Shown here piece after piece: positions 16,519 to 25,700 of a stretch of 38,582 nt of DNA. The translations under genes were made by a program, and so were the position numbers. Within the stretch, counting starts at the first letter, position 1, and every line of letters begins with the position of its first letter. Source of the stretch: Anaerolineaceae bacterium (GTDB taxonomy: Bacteria > Chloroflexota > Anaerolineae > Promineifilales > Promineifilaceae); contig PABI01000072.1 of the NCBI GenBank assembly GCA_002699125.1, positions 1 through 38,582 of the forward strand, written 5' to 3'. The notes under the pieces are model-generated. The model made no database searches. It was given only the letters and a program-made list of their open reading frames with translations, and was not told the origin of the DNA.

Positions 16519-17002
16519 CTTTTACGTCCGCACATTTTTTACCGCTTTATGTTCTTAACCAGAAGTGATAACGGCCAAAACCCCGGATGTACAATTTGCT
16601 GGACGTAAAAATAATCGCCCCATTCCTGAGATGGGCAATTTGAAAAGAGTTGATAAATTCACCCATTCCCCGACAGGCAAAGATAATGATCCTGACTGGC
16701 CAGAAAGATTGTGATCCTCCCTTGTTGTCGCAATTTAGACCTGTTTTGGGATGGGGATCATAATCCTGCTGGGTGCATAATCTTTATGGCTAAGGACGCT
16801 CGCTACGTTGCAAAATCGGGTGGCAGGGTGGGCACGGTTCCTGAAGGCCAAAGCCTTCAGGTTGAACGCCTTGGCGTTCAATCCGGGTGGGCGGGTTGGG
16901 AGTTTTTTTACCTCAACAGAAAGTCGATTTGGACTTCGTTGAAGCCTGTCCATCTATCCTCACTGTGATATTCAAATCGCGTCTGTTCCTGCTTACACCC
17001 AG
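16519..17002. other. 484-bp non-coding region, candidate oriT
   Basis: No convincing gene is present; short frames here lack ribosome sites. The region holds two adjacent perfect hairpins (16840-16881), repeated GATCC/GGATC words at about 16687-16765, and the terminator of the next gene at its right end. It lies upstream of the relaxase operon, where an origin of transfer would be expected. No nick-site consensus was identified. Confidence 0.4.
16840..16881. repeat. Two back-to-back perfect hairpins
   Basis: CCTGAAGGC-CAAA-GCCTTCAGG (16840-16861) is followed without a gap by TTGAACGCC-TT-GGCGTTCAA (16862-16881). Both have nine-base-pair stems and very short loops. No T-tract is directly attached. 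Confidence 0.85.
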
Positions 17003-17047
17003 AAAAAAAGATAGCCCAACCAGCCTCACAAGGGGACCGATTGGGCT
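17003..17047 (-). terminator. Intrinsic terminator of sigma-like gene B
   Basis: On the minus strand AGCCCAA ... TTGGGCT is followed by ATC and TTTTTTT, 30 bases after the stop at 17077. Confidence 0.8.
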
Positions 17048-17076
17048 TCGGATTGGATGGAAAACTTAGAATAGCA

Positions 17077-18081
17077 TCAGGCAGATATCGCTGCCAGCTT
17101 CCGCTCAACGGCAAAGCTCGCTTCGTACAACCGCTCTTTGGTAATCTCGCCCACCGGACCCAGATGCGCCGCCCGCAGCAGCTTCTGGCCATTGACCTGG
17201 CGCATCTTTTGCAGCGACGCTTCCACCTGCCCGGCTCTCTTGCCATCATTGCGCCCGCGCCGCTTGTAGGTGATCGTGTAAATGCCGTGTGGGAAGATAA
17301 CCATCTTGCGCACGGCCGTATTCAAAAACGTCTGGTCCAGCTCCTCAAAGAAGGTAATGCGCATCTGGCCCCGTAGCTTCACCATCTCCTGATGTATCGG
17401 TGAGAGCTTCAGGTAAGGACCGAGATGCCGCTTGCGCCAGCCCCAGTAGATTTCATACACCTCCTCGAAGTTAAGTCCAGTGCGCTCCTCGACATGTTCC
17501 CAGGTGTACTCTCGACCGAGCAGCGTGATGATGAGTGCTGCCCGGTAGAGCTGCTCCGGGTAGAAGTTGCCGGACATCCCGGCCAGGATGTAGAGCACCT
17601 CCCGCAGCGTTTCTGCCTGGGTCAGCCCCGGCGCTGCCAGGCGGCGTAGGACCGTCCATTCTACTGGCCGAGGCACGCGCTCCCAGGCTCTGGTTTTGAA
17701 CCGGTCTACGGCCGTTTGCGGATCATCATCCGCATCCTCAGGTTGGGTATCGGCGAAGTTGAAGACCGAGTAGCCTTTATCAATGCAGGCCAGAGATTTC
17801 CAGCCGCCGTTCAGGCCGCGAATGTGAATCCAGCGGTAGTTCTTCAAAGCATTGCGAGCAGCGGCATAGGCGTAGCCTGCGGGCTTATCGGCCAGCTCCA
17901 GGAAGGTGATAACGGCCGTTTGCAGCATATCTTCCCGGTGCATCCGCCAGACGTAAGTGGGGCTGTCAGCCAGCGCTTCGCGCACCAGCCCTCCGGCGCG
18001 CTGGAGCAGTTCTGCCTGGCTCCAATCGGCCGGGGTTACTTCTGTTAGACTTGTCTTCGTGTTACAATTTTCATTATTCAT
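17077..18081 (-). CDS. Sigma-factor-like protein B with novel C-terminal domain
   Basis: The 334-residue protein has a region resembling sigma-70 region 2 at about residues 44-85 (HREDMLQTAVITFLELADKP, then GYAYAAARNALKNYRW). An HTH-like region at about 195-225 (EYTWEHVEERTGLNFEEVYE) follows. The C-terminal domain (VIFPHGIYTITYKRRGRNDG ... HLGPVGEITKERLYEASF) is shared with the protein encoded at 20524-21687. The two are clear paralogues by motif order, though diverged. I know no named family. Recruiting RNA polymerase to element promoters is the simplest inference. The start ATG 18081 has GAGGA upstream at long spacing; a start six codons earlier is possible. Confidence 0.7.
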   Translation of the reverse strand: MNNENCNTKTSLTEVTPADWSQAELLQRAGGLVREALADSPTYVWRMHREDMLQTAVITFLELADKPAGYAYAAARNALKNYRWIHIRGLNGGWKSLACIDKGYSVFNFADTQPEDADDDPQTAVDRFKTRAWERVPRPVEWTVLRRLAAPGLTQAETLREVLYILAGMSGNFYPEQLYRAALIITLLGREYTWEHVEERTGLNFEEVYEIYWGWRKRHLGPYLKLSPIHQEMVKLRGQMRITFFEELDQTFLNTAVRKMVIFPHGIYTITYKRRGRNDGKRAGQVEASLQKMRQVNGQKLLRAAHLGPVGEITKERLYEASFAVERKLAAISA

Positions 18082-18110
18082 TTTGTGGTTCCTCATTGAC
18101 CATAAAATGG

Positions 18111-18151
18111 GAAGCCGGACAGAGCTGCTACTCTGTCCGGCTTCGTTTTTT
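18111..18151 (+). terminator. Perfect 14-bp hairpin with plus-strand T-tract, in leader of sigma-like gene B
   Basis: GAAGCCGGACAGAG and CTCTGTCCGGCTTC flank a six-base loop and are followed by GTTTTTT on the plus strand. All local genes run the other way, so it either stops antisense transcription or acts as a hairpin in the leftward leader. Confidence 0.85.
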
Positions 18152-18193
18152 GTAGGGAACAATCTGCTTGTTTAGCGAGTCTGCTCCGGAAAC

Positions 18194-18229
18194 AAAAACG
18201 GCGTTGGACTCAAGAGATGAGCCCAACGC
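18194..18229 (-). terminator. Intrinsic terminator after the 165-residue gene
   Basis: On the minus strand GCGTTGG-G-CTCA pairs with TGAG-T-CCAACGC around a short loop and is followed by CGTTTTTG. Confidence 0.85.
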
Positions 18230-18291
18230 ATGGATGTTTGTTAACTGCTATTTGGTTGTCTTTTTAGAACTAGGGAACTAACTGGCGGCTG

Positions 18292-18789
18292 CTACGGCCG
18301 TTGGCCAAAGAGCGCCGTGTGGACCTTTGCATCGTTTTCCGCAACGGCTGCTGGATGTAGTTGTGGAGAACGGCCGTTTTTCGTCATTGCTACCTGCTTG
18401 CTAGCTGCCACCTGGTTTGGGCTACTATTCGCCGCTGGCTCACTCGGCGTTGCCTTACTCCGGTCATTGGCCTGTTGGGCCGGTGGCAAGAGAATCTCAT
18501 AGCCAGGGCTGCTGGCACTGGCGTAGCCGCGGCAATACACTGTTTCACCGGTCTCGGGATGGACCATTTTGTGGGAGAACCAGAGATCGCCATTGCGGTT
18601 TCGCTGCTGCATGGGCACGCCGTGCCGGGGACAGATGGGCAATCCTTCGGCCGTCAGGACGGGTTCCCGGCTCGGTGTGTAGCCTCGCGCCGCCAGTCGC
18701 CGCATCGTAGCCGGCAGTTCGTCAAACGCGACCGGGATATGCAGTTCATACCCCGTTGGATGGAAGGCAATAATTGTGATTGGGTTCAT
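18292..18789 (-). CDS. Putative zinc-binding element protein
   Basis: The 165-residue protein has a Cys/His cluster at about residues 53-90 (CPRHGVPM, WFSHKMVHPE, YCRGY) that could bind one zinc. An N-terminal 45 residues and a polar, probably disordered C-terminal half flank it. AAGGAG precedes ATG 18789. It is encoded between the SWIM-finger protein and sigma-like gene B. Function unknown; a nucleic-acid-binding role is a guess from the zinc cluster. Confidence 0.65.
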   Translation of the reverse strand: MNPITIIAFHPTGYELHIPVAFDELPATMRRLAARGYTPSREPVLTAEGLPICPRHGVPMQQRNRNGDLWFSHKMVHPETGETVYCRGYASASSPGYEILLPPAQQANDRSKATPSEPAANSSPNQVAASKQVAMTKNGRSPQLHPAAVAENDAKVHTALFGQRP

Positions 18790-18856
18790 GGTTGAAACTC
18801 CTTGTGTTTTCTGGGTTTATTTCCGTCGTGCTGTTAGTTGAGTATCTGGCTGTCCA

Positions 18857-19576
18857 TTATCGACCCAGGCTCCAGCTGAGCAGCTTCTCCTGACTAAACG
18901 GCCGTTGCTGAGTGTAAGCGATGTATGCCTGATAATGGGTCAGGTGCGCCGGCAGCACCGGCTGGCCGTTGCCATACTGCGCAGCTGCCTGGCTGGATAC
19001 CAACTGGTGCAGGTTGTTCTGCCCCACGGCCGTGACTGCCCGACCGCGAAAGCGACCGGCGTGGCTCCGTTTGGGATGGAGTGGTGCTGGTGTCTCTTTG
19101 GTTAGCGGCCAGGCTAGATGGCAGGCCAGCCAGTAAGCCAGCAGATGTTTGCACAGCAGCTGGTTGACGAACGCCTCTCCCGTCAGTGCCAGCCCACCGC
19201 GCTGGAAGTCCGGGCAATCGCAGGCCAGGGTACCATCTGGCTGCCGCAGCAGGCGATACGGGTGGTTTGAGGCTGCTCGCCGCTGCGAGCGGACCCGCAC
19301 CACTTCGTCTGGCTCCACCGGGTCTGGGTTAAGGACGTGTCCCATCACCAACAGCTCTGCCGCTGCCCAGGCCCGGCTGGTAGCCTCTGGGTGTTGCGTG
19401 CAAAGATGATCTACGGCTGTCGTCACCTGGGGAAATGCTTCATGTAGCGCATACCGGGTTGCCTCTCGTTCCCCTTTCGCTCCGGTGCCAAAGCCTTGCT
19501 GCTGTTTTTCATTGACCGCTACCCAGCCGGGTACGGCCGTGTCGTACCAGATGGCAAATGTGCCAATGTGTTTCAT
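18857..19576 (-). CDS. SWIM zinc-finger protein
   Basis: The 239-residue protein contains a SWIM-type zinc finger in its middle: CDCPDF, 17 residues, then CKHLLAYWL (CxCx20CxH), preceded by the usual strand YRLLRQPDGTLA. SWIM fingers bind DNA or proteins and occur in recombination and mobile-element proteins. AAGGAG stands before ATG 19576. The N-terminal 100 residues and C-terminal 80 residues match nothing I recognise. It is part of the leftward accessory group between radC and the zinc-cluster gene. Confidence 0.8.
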   Translation of the reverse strand: MKHIGTFAIWYDTAVPGWVAVNEKQQQGFGTGAKGEREATRYALHEAFPQVTTAVDHLCTQHPEATSRAWAAAELLVMGHVLNPDPVEPDEVVRVRSQRRAASNHPYRLLRQPDGTLACDCPDFQRGGLALTGEAFVNQLLCKHLLAYWLACHLAWPLTKETPAPLHPKRSHAGRFRGRAVTAVGQNNLHQLVSSQAAAQYGNGQPVLPAHLTHYQAYIAYTQQRPFSQEKLLSWSLGR

Positions 19577-19720
19577 TGGTTGTCTCCTTGAATTTATTCT
19601 ATTGAGTTGTTTGGACTTGCCTGGATTGTGTTGTTGGTTGCCTCATGCTGGCCGTACAGCGGTGCATAAGCCGCTCGACCAGCGGGGGGTACTGATGATT
19701 TACCGGAATGCAGGTCTGGT

Positions 19721-20449
19721 TTACGAGAACCCCAGCTGTCGCTCCTTAAGCGAAACGAAGCGATTGCGTCCCAGGATGATGTGATCTAAAACGGGGATTG
19801 AAAGCATCTCACCCGTCTGCACCAGGCTCCGCGTCACGTTGACGTCTTCGGGACTTGGCGAGCAATCTCCCGACGGATGGTTGTGACAAACAATGACGGC
19901 CGCCGCATTGTTGACGATAGCCGGCTTGAACACCTCGGCCAGGCGCACCACGCTGGTGTTGAGACTGCCTACATATACCGTAGGGATGCCAATAACCCGG
20001 TTGCGCGTGTTGAGCAGGATGACGCGCAGCTGTTCCTGGGTGAGATTCATCATCTCGTACATCAAAAGATTGGCTGCATCGGCCGGAGAGTGGATTGAAG
20101 GCTGTTCACCGGCATCTGCCTGTAAGACGCGACGGCCGAGTTCTAACGCCGCCTACAAGCGAGCAGCTTGGGCCTGGCCCACACCGTGCAGCTGCATGAG
20201 CTGAGCGCGTGTTAGCTGCGGCAGCCGGTGCAGTTGGCCTTCTACCAGGTGCAGCAGCTGGTGAGCCAGCTCCAAGCCGTTTTTGGTCTGGAGGATTGAG
20301 GCGATGAGTTCGGCCGGAGAGATTCTGTCGACACCGGCCCGATAGAGCCGTTGCAGCGGCTGCTCAGCGTGCGGCATCTCCCGGATGAGACGCGGCGGTG
20401 TCTTGGCGGCTGTTTGAAAAAAGGTTAGATTAAATGGTTTCTGGTCCAT
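19721..20449 (-). pseudogene. radC: RadC-like JAB/MPN-domain protein interrupted by one amber codon
   Basis: The frame encodes an N-terminal RadC (UPF0758) region with a helix-hairpin-helix (LMQLHGVGQAQAARL), one in-frame TAG at 20153-20155, and then without any shift AALELGRR and a complete JAB metalloprotease-like domain. The metal motif HNHPSGD(C)SPSPED and C-terminal LDHIILG are intact. Total length would be 242 codons, normal for RadC. The lost residue lies where other RadC proteins have Lys or Gln, so a single base change explains it. RadC is common on plasmids and integrative elements, but its role is unsettled. It may be a recent pseudogene, an amber-read-through gene, or a sequencing error; the second half could restart at ATG 20065. 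Confidence 0.85.
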
Positions 20450-20523
20450 GAGTATATCTCCTTAGCGAAGCAAGAAGACGGCCGTCTGACATCATGGTGT
20501 TGTGCCAAACGGCCGTTTCTAAT

Positions 20524-21687
20524 TTAGGCAGCCGCTGCCGCCAGGGGTGTGGAAGTAACGGTATAGGTAGATGAAGTTTCAGATGTCCCAGTAGGGCTCG
20601 CTGGATTGGCAGCGTTAGCCTTCGCCTCCAGCACTGCCAGCTTCTCTTGGAGAAGGAGCGACTGCTGCCACAGCCGCTGCCGGGTGATGTGCCCCACCTT
20701 GCCCAGCTCCACCGTCCGGTTCTGCACCTTGCCGTTTACCCGACGGCCCATCTGAATCCGGCCGATCTCTTTCCCTTTGCCCTTGTGGTAGTAGTAGCTA
20801 ACAGTGAAAGCGCCGTGGGGCAGGATGACAATGAAGCGCTGGCCACTATTGAGCGCCGCTTCAGTCACCTCCTCCCACCATTGCAGGCGTAAGGCTCCTT
20901 CGGCACGAATCAGGCCCTGGATGAGGGGGGATTGAGCCAGATATTCGTCCAGGTGCGGCCGGTAATGGATGATGATCTGGGTGGCAGTGATCCAGTCCAC
21001 CTCTAGCATCTGGGCGATGTTGTAGTTAGAGGTACCTTTCACGCTTTCGCAGAGGGCCTTAGCTGCCCGGCGCAGGGAGTTGGGGTGCCACTGCCGACCG
21101 CGCATCACGGCCAGGATGCGGGTAATCTCTTTCTCGAAGCGGCTCCAGCGGGCGTCGCTGGCGGCTTCGCCTTCATGTAGGACCAAGGCATCTTCGATGG
21201 GACGCCGGGCGTAGATGGTCATGGGCAGCCGTGGTGTGAGCTGGCCGTATGAATCTTCTTCGTAGTATTCCGGCTCGGTGAGGTTATCGGCAATCTGGTA
21301 CTGCTTGGACAGTGCCCACTGGTGGCCGTTGCCGCCGCCCCGAATGTTGACAAAGACGTAACCGATGAGTTTGGTGCGGGTGGCCGTGTAGGCGTACGCT
21401 TCTGGCTGTCCCTGGAGGAAGTACAGGTCATACAGGTGGCTGAGCGCTTCCTGGGTCATGTCTTCGCGGAAGAGGCGGCGTTCGCTGGCGTCCATCCACA
21501 TGTGGCGCATGACGTTTTGCACCACGATGTACGCTTTGCGGTTGAGCCAGGCCATCGCGTCAGGCGGCAGCTCTTTAACGGCTGGTTGGCCAGGGTGACC
21601 GGGCAGCTTTTTCTCCCGCCGAGATGGTACTGGAAAAGTAGAAAATTGTGGTTGCTGTACGGCCGTTTGGGGGTATACTGTTGACAT
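20524..21687 (-). CDS. Sigma-factor-like protein A with novel C-terminal domain
   Basis: The 387-residue protein carries a sigma region-2-like segment at about residues 65-115 (FREDMTQEALSHLYDLYFLQ, then EAYAYTATRTKLIGYVFVNI). An HTH-like region follows (NYNIAQMLEVDWITATQIII), and then the C-terminal domain FIVILPHGAFTVSYYYHKGK ... ELGKVGHITRQRLWQQSLLL, shared with the gene at 17077-18081. A Ser/Thr/Ala-rich tail ends the protein. ATG 21687 is chosen by the GGGAG spacing. Neither paralogue looks like a standard ECF sigma factor, because both have the extra C-terminal domain and long linkers. A transcription or replication regulator for the element is inferred. Confidence 0.7.
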   Translation of the reverse strand: MSTVYPQTAVQQPQFSTFPVPSRREKKLPGHPGQPAVKELPPDAMAWLNRKAYIVVQNVMRHMWMDASERRLFREDMTQEALSHLYDLYFLQGQPEAYAYTATRTKLIGYVFVNIRGGGNGHQWALSKQYQIADNLTEPEYYEEDSYGQLTPRLPMTIYARRPIEDALVLHEGEAASDARWSRFEKEITRILAVMRGRQWHPNSLRRAAKALCESVKGTSNYNIAQMLEVDWITATQIIIHYRPHLDEYLAQSPLIQGLIRAEGALRLQWWEEVTEAALNSGQRFIVILPHGAFTVSYYYHKGKGKEIGRIQMGRRVNGKVQNRTVELGKVGHITRQRLWQQSLLLQEKLAVLEAKANAANPASPTGTSETSSTYTVTSTPLAAAAA

Positions 21688-21713
21688 TGTGAACATCTCC
21701 CTGTGAGGTGTGG

Positions 21714-21752
21714 GCGCAAGCCAGAGGGACGAACTCTGACTTGCGCTTTTTT
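21714..21752 (+). terminator. Hairpin with plus-strand T-tract in leader of sigma-like gene A
   Basis: GCGCAAG-CAGAG pairs with CTCTG-CTTGCGC around a seven-base loop and is followed by TTTTTT on the plus strand. It sits 27 bases before the leftward start codon, the same arrangement as at 18111-18151. Confidence 0.85.
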
Positions 21753-21818
21753 ATTGGTTGGTAAAAAGTTGGTTGGGTTTTGGCTCCGTGCCCGGTGGCT
21801 CCCGAAGATGAGGAAAAA

Positions 21819-22013
21819 CTATTCATACTGGTGACCTTTCTCCCGCAGGGTACGTAGGGCGACGCCCCAGCTGTCCAGGGCAGCGGTGCTCTGATGTGGC
21901 TGCCAGGTCTGGCTGCCGGTGGTGCGCTTCTTCCGCTTGCGTGTTCGCTGGTGGGGTTTGAGCACAAGGGCTTTGGCCGGGTCTGGTTGGTTGGGTGATA
22001 TTTGGTTGTTCAT
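21819..22013 (-). CDS. Small basic protein, 64 residues
   Basis: A strong AAGGAG site precedes ATG 22013. The product has a very basic centre (KPHQRTRKRKKRTTG) and an otherwise polar composition. It is the first gene of the leftward element block. No family recognised; nucleic-acid binding is plausible from charge alone. A longer frame in another phase covers the same bases but has no ribosome site. Confidence 0.5.
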   Translation of the reverse strand: MNNQISPNQPDPAKALVLKPHQRTRKRKKRTTGSQTWQPHQSTAALDSWGVALRTLREKGHQYE

Positions 22014-22051
22014 CTATCTCTCCTTTGAGGTGAACGAATGGGGGTAGAAAC

Positions 22052-22083
22052 AAAAACAGCCAGCCGGATGACCCGACTGGCTG
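22052..22083 (-). terminator. Terminator-like hairpin upstream of the 64-residue gene
   Basis: On the minus strand CAGCCAG-T-CGG pairs with CCG-G-CTGGCTG around a five-base loop and is followed by TTTTTG, only 38 bases before the start codon at 22013. Confidence 0.8.
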
Positions 22084-22214
22084 CTGGAAAACAATGTGTG
22101 ACGTGGGTGTTATGCCCACACTTGTTGGTTTATGCGATTGTTAGCAAGACCTCCTTTTTTGGTGTCGTTGATTGGGGATTTTGAATAGCAAGTGACCGTC
22201 TCGAAAATGACCGC

Positions 22215-22249
22215 TAAGCTTCGCAAAGCTTACGGCTGTAGGCCGTTTT
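22215..22249 (+). repeat. Two small hairpins in the 22084-22384 intergenic region
   Basis: TAAGCTT-CGCA-AAGCTTA (22215-22232) is followed by ACGGC-TGTAG-GCCGT and TTTTG. The rest of this 301-base divergent region holds the inverted repeat at 22320-22340. I recognised no RNA gene in it. Confidence 0.5.
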
Positions 22250-22319
22250 GAGGTGGATTACCCAGAGTGCTGCTCACTTTGGCACCACTTTCGTGTCAGT
22301 TTTTGAATCTTTTGCTCCA

Positions 22320-22340
22320 TTGTTGCCATCTAGGCAACAA
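22320..22340. promoter_or_regulatory. Inverted repeat, candidate operator upstream of winged-HTH gene
   Basis: TTGTTGCC-ATCTA-GGCAACAA is a perfect 8-bp inverted repeat 45 bases before the start at 22385. It may bind the small winged-HTH protein or the WYL regulator. Confidence 0.55.
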
Positions 22341-22384
22341 CTCTCGCTTACCTTGCCAGAAATCAACCAATCTGGAGGTTAATC

Positions 22385-22591
22385 ATGGCAAGAAAAGCAA
22401 ATCAACAAAATTTGGATAGTTTACGAGATGCGATCATTGAGAATCCGGAGAACCGTGCCGGATGGTTTGCCACAATTTTGGGTCGTGATAACAAGTCTGT
22501 CAATCGTGACTTACCAAAGTTAGAAGAGAGAGGAGATATGTTAGTGGAAGATGACAACGGCCGTCTCAGCTGGTTCGGCCGTCGTAGGTAA
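22385..22591 (+). CDS. Small winged-HTH protein at head of CRISPR-Cas locus
   Basis: The 68-residue protein looks like a bare winged helix. Helices cover LDSLRDAIIENPENRAGWFA and DNKSVNRDLPKLEERGDM, and a wing ends VEDDNGRLSWFG. GGAGG stands six to seven bases before the ATG. It lies 135 bases upstream of the WYL-Cas3 gene on the same strand, with inverted repeats on both sides. It is not a known cas gene; regulation of the cas operon is inferred from position and fold. Confidence 0.7.
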   Translation: MARKANQQNLDSLRDAIIENPENRAGWFATILGRDNKSVNRDLPKLEERGDMLVEDDNGRLSWFGRRR

Positions 22592-22617
22592 CAAATTGCC
22601 AACTAACGCAACAATTT

Positions 22618-22643
22618 TGGCAAAAAGTGGCGTTATTTTGCCA
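22618..22643. promoter_or_regulatory. Inverted repeat, candidate operator upstream of WYL-cas3
   Basis: TGGCAAAA (22618-22625) and TTTTGCCA (22636-22643) form a perfect 8-bp inverted repeat with a ten-base spacer. The TGCC/GGCA core is shared with the repeat at 22320-22340. TACAAT at 22702-22707 is a possible -10 without a convincing -35. Confidence 0.55.
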
Positions 22644-22726
22644 TGCCATATGGTAAGATGTTGTCGCTAGTCAAAATGAACCACCCAATTCCTGGCAAAA
22701 ATACAATATCGAAAGGAAAAAGAGTC

Positions 22727-25700
22727 ATGTCACAAGACCGTAACCGACACTATTTGATCGAACGGATGATAGAACTATATCTTCAACACGCTTGGACGGA
22801 TGCTCAACTGGCTGAAGAACTGGAAACAGATCGCACAAACATTTATAAAATCCGCACGCAAGAATTGGAACAAAAAATGGGCATCCCTGTCGAGCCGGTA
22901 CCTGAGAGGCGGGGTTACTATCGCATCAACAAAGAGTTCTTCGTGGCTAACATTCGCTTGACACCTGCCGAAATGCTGGCTCTGTATCTGGGCGGACGCC
23001 GCCTGCAACAACAAAACAGAACGAGTCAGAAAGACGTTGCCAGTGCACTAAAAAAAGTAGCTGATGCCTTGCACAAGCCAATGTCACACAACCTGGTAGA
23101 AGCGGCTGAACACATCTTGACCCAAGAGCAGGATGAGCGACAGGCAGCCATTTTGCGGACTTTAGTTTCTTGTTGGATTCACCGCCGTTCGGTTCACATC
23201 GAGCACCAGAAGCTGCATGGTCAGGTACGCAAATATTTGGTCAGCCCTTATCAATTGGAACCGGCAGTTTGGGGGGACGGTATCTATCTCATTGGCTACA
23301 GCGATTACCATCAAGGGATTGCCTCTTTCAAACTGTCGCGTATTTTGCGGGCCACAGAGACAACCCAGCCCTACAAAACACCAGAAGAATTTGATTCCCA
23401 CGCGCTATTACAGCACGCTTGGGGCATTTGGCACGCAGACCAATCGTCTGAACCCGTGAAGCTAAAATTTAACAAATACATTACACCTCGCGTCAAAGAA
23501 ACCATTTGGCATCCTTCCCAAACAATCCAGGAGACTGTTGATGGTGGCTGCATCTGGCAAGTCGAAATCGCTGAGTGGCGCGAGATGTTGCCCTGGGTGC
23601 GCGGCTGGGGCAGTGATGTAGAGGTGCTAAAGCCGGAGGAAATGCGAGAGGAAGTCAAGAAAACGGCCGTTCGCCTTAGCCGCCAATACAAAACTATAAT
23701 GGCAACCAAATTGCCCTACCACATCCCCTACGCCAAAACCAATCCTGATAACCGGGAAGATGTCCACCTGTTGCTTTATCATTTGATAGACGTGGGACAG
23801 GTCACTCGTGTTCTCTGGCAGGATGTATTGACCCCCAGCATTCGGCAGCGATTGGCGCAGATATTGAATTTAGATGAAGCAGCAACAGGTCGTTTCCTGG
23901 ACTTCCTTGCCAGTTTGCATGATTTAGGCAAGGCTGGTCCTGCCTACCAGCGAAAGTATTCTCCAGATTGGCTCAAGAAAGAGCTAAACGATGCCGGACT
24001 CATGTTGCAGGATGTGGCCTACTCACACAAAACAATGGACACTAAAACGCCTCATGCGACTGTGTCTACCTGGTCGTTAATCACATTGCTGCCTGAGATG
24101 TTGAACCTGGATAAAAGGTTTGCCCGCCAAATTGCCGTGGCGTTGGGCGGACATCATGGCGCGTGGCCGCCCCCTGGCGCTGAGGATGGCATTGATGATA
24201 GCAAGTATAAGCAGTGGGACAAAATACGCCGAGACCTGGTTTGGGAATTAGTGGCTGTGTTCAACCCGCCAACGGCCGTTTCTCCACCCCCAGACAAAAC
24301 CGACCTCAATACCTTCTTGACTATCTTCTCCGGTCTCGTTTCCGTTGCTGACTGGCTGGGGTCGCGCAACAAGGAATGTTTTGGCTTTGTCGGCGAACCA
24401 ATGTCTACTCGCCAGTACGCCGAACGCGCCTATCTGAAAGCACAGGAGTCGTTAACGGATTTGGGCTGGAAGGGTTGGCAGCCAACCGGGGAACCGCAGA
24501 CCTTTTCCCAAACCTTTGCCTACCTCAACTTTGAAGAACCGCGCCCCGTGCAGCAGCAGGTAATTGACGCTGCCCGCGATTGTCCACAGCCAACGCTGCT
24601 CATTTTGGAAGCACCCACCGGCATTGGCAAAACGGAAACGGCCGTTTACCTGGCCGACACCTGGCTGCAAAAGCATCACGGCCGCGGCCTCTACGTCGCC
24701 ATGCCCACCCAGGCCACCAGCAACCAAATGTTTGGCCGTTTCCTTGAATTTTTGAGTCATCGTTATCCCCATGAACCGGTGAATGCCCACCTCGTGCATG
24801 GACAGGCTGCCTGGTCAGATACGCTGCAAGAAATAGAACTACAAAGCGTCGGCGATGATAAAAGTGAAGGCATTGCCGCCATGACCTGGTTCAAGCCGCG
24901 TAAACGCACCCTGCTGGCTCCATTTGGCGTGGGCACGGTCGATCAAACACTGCTCAGCATTTTGCAGACACGTCACTTCTTTGTGCGCCTCTTTGCCCTC
25001 AGCCATAAAGTCGTCATTTTTGACGAAGTCCACGCTTACGACACCTACATGAATACTCTCTTTCATCGTTTACTGGAATGGCTCAACGCCATCGGCACGT
25101 CCGTGATCATCCTTTCAGCCACCCTGCCCGCCGCTACCCGCCGCGCACTGGTCAAGGCGTATTCCGGGCAGGCATTGGAAGAATCAAAACCGGCCTATCC
25201 GACGCTTACGATTGCCGCTTCAAGGCAGGAACCGCAGCAGATCACATTGGATGCGCCAAAGGATTATACGGTGCAGTTGGACTGGTCTGTGGGGCGTGAA
25301 CCGCAGGCCATCGCTGCTTTTCTCAAAGAGGAACTGGTGGACGGCGGCTGCACGGCCGTCATCTGCAACACCGTCCGCCGCGCTCAAGACATTTACCGCG
25401 CCCTGCAAGACGTCGATTTGGGTCTTCCCGCAGATGATTTGATTCTTTTCCATGCCCGTTTCCCACCCATCTGGCGGCAAAAGATTGAAAAGAAGGTGCT
25501 GGCAAAATTTGGTAAACCGGATGGAAACGGCCGTTCCCCCCATCGCCCCCACCGCGCCATCGTCGTTGCTACCCAGGTTATCGAGCAGAGCCTGGACCTG
25601 GATTTTGACCTGATGATCACCGACCTGGCCCCCATAGACCTGGTCTTGCAGCGTGCCGGACGCCTGCACCGCCACAAACGAGACGCCGCCGAACGCTACG

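Noticed and set aside
16711..16968. 85-residue rightward frame in the non-coding region
   Set aside because: No ribosome site, no protein-like pattern, and it runs through the twin hairpins.
22643..22726. Upstream in-frame start for WYL-Cas3
   Set aside because: It overlaps the operator-like repeat and lacks a ribosome site; ATG 22727 is better supported.
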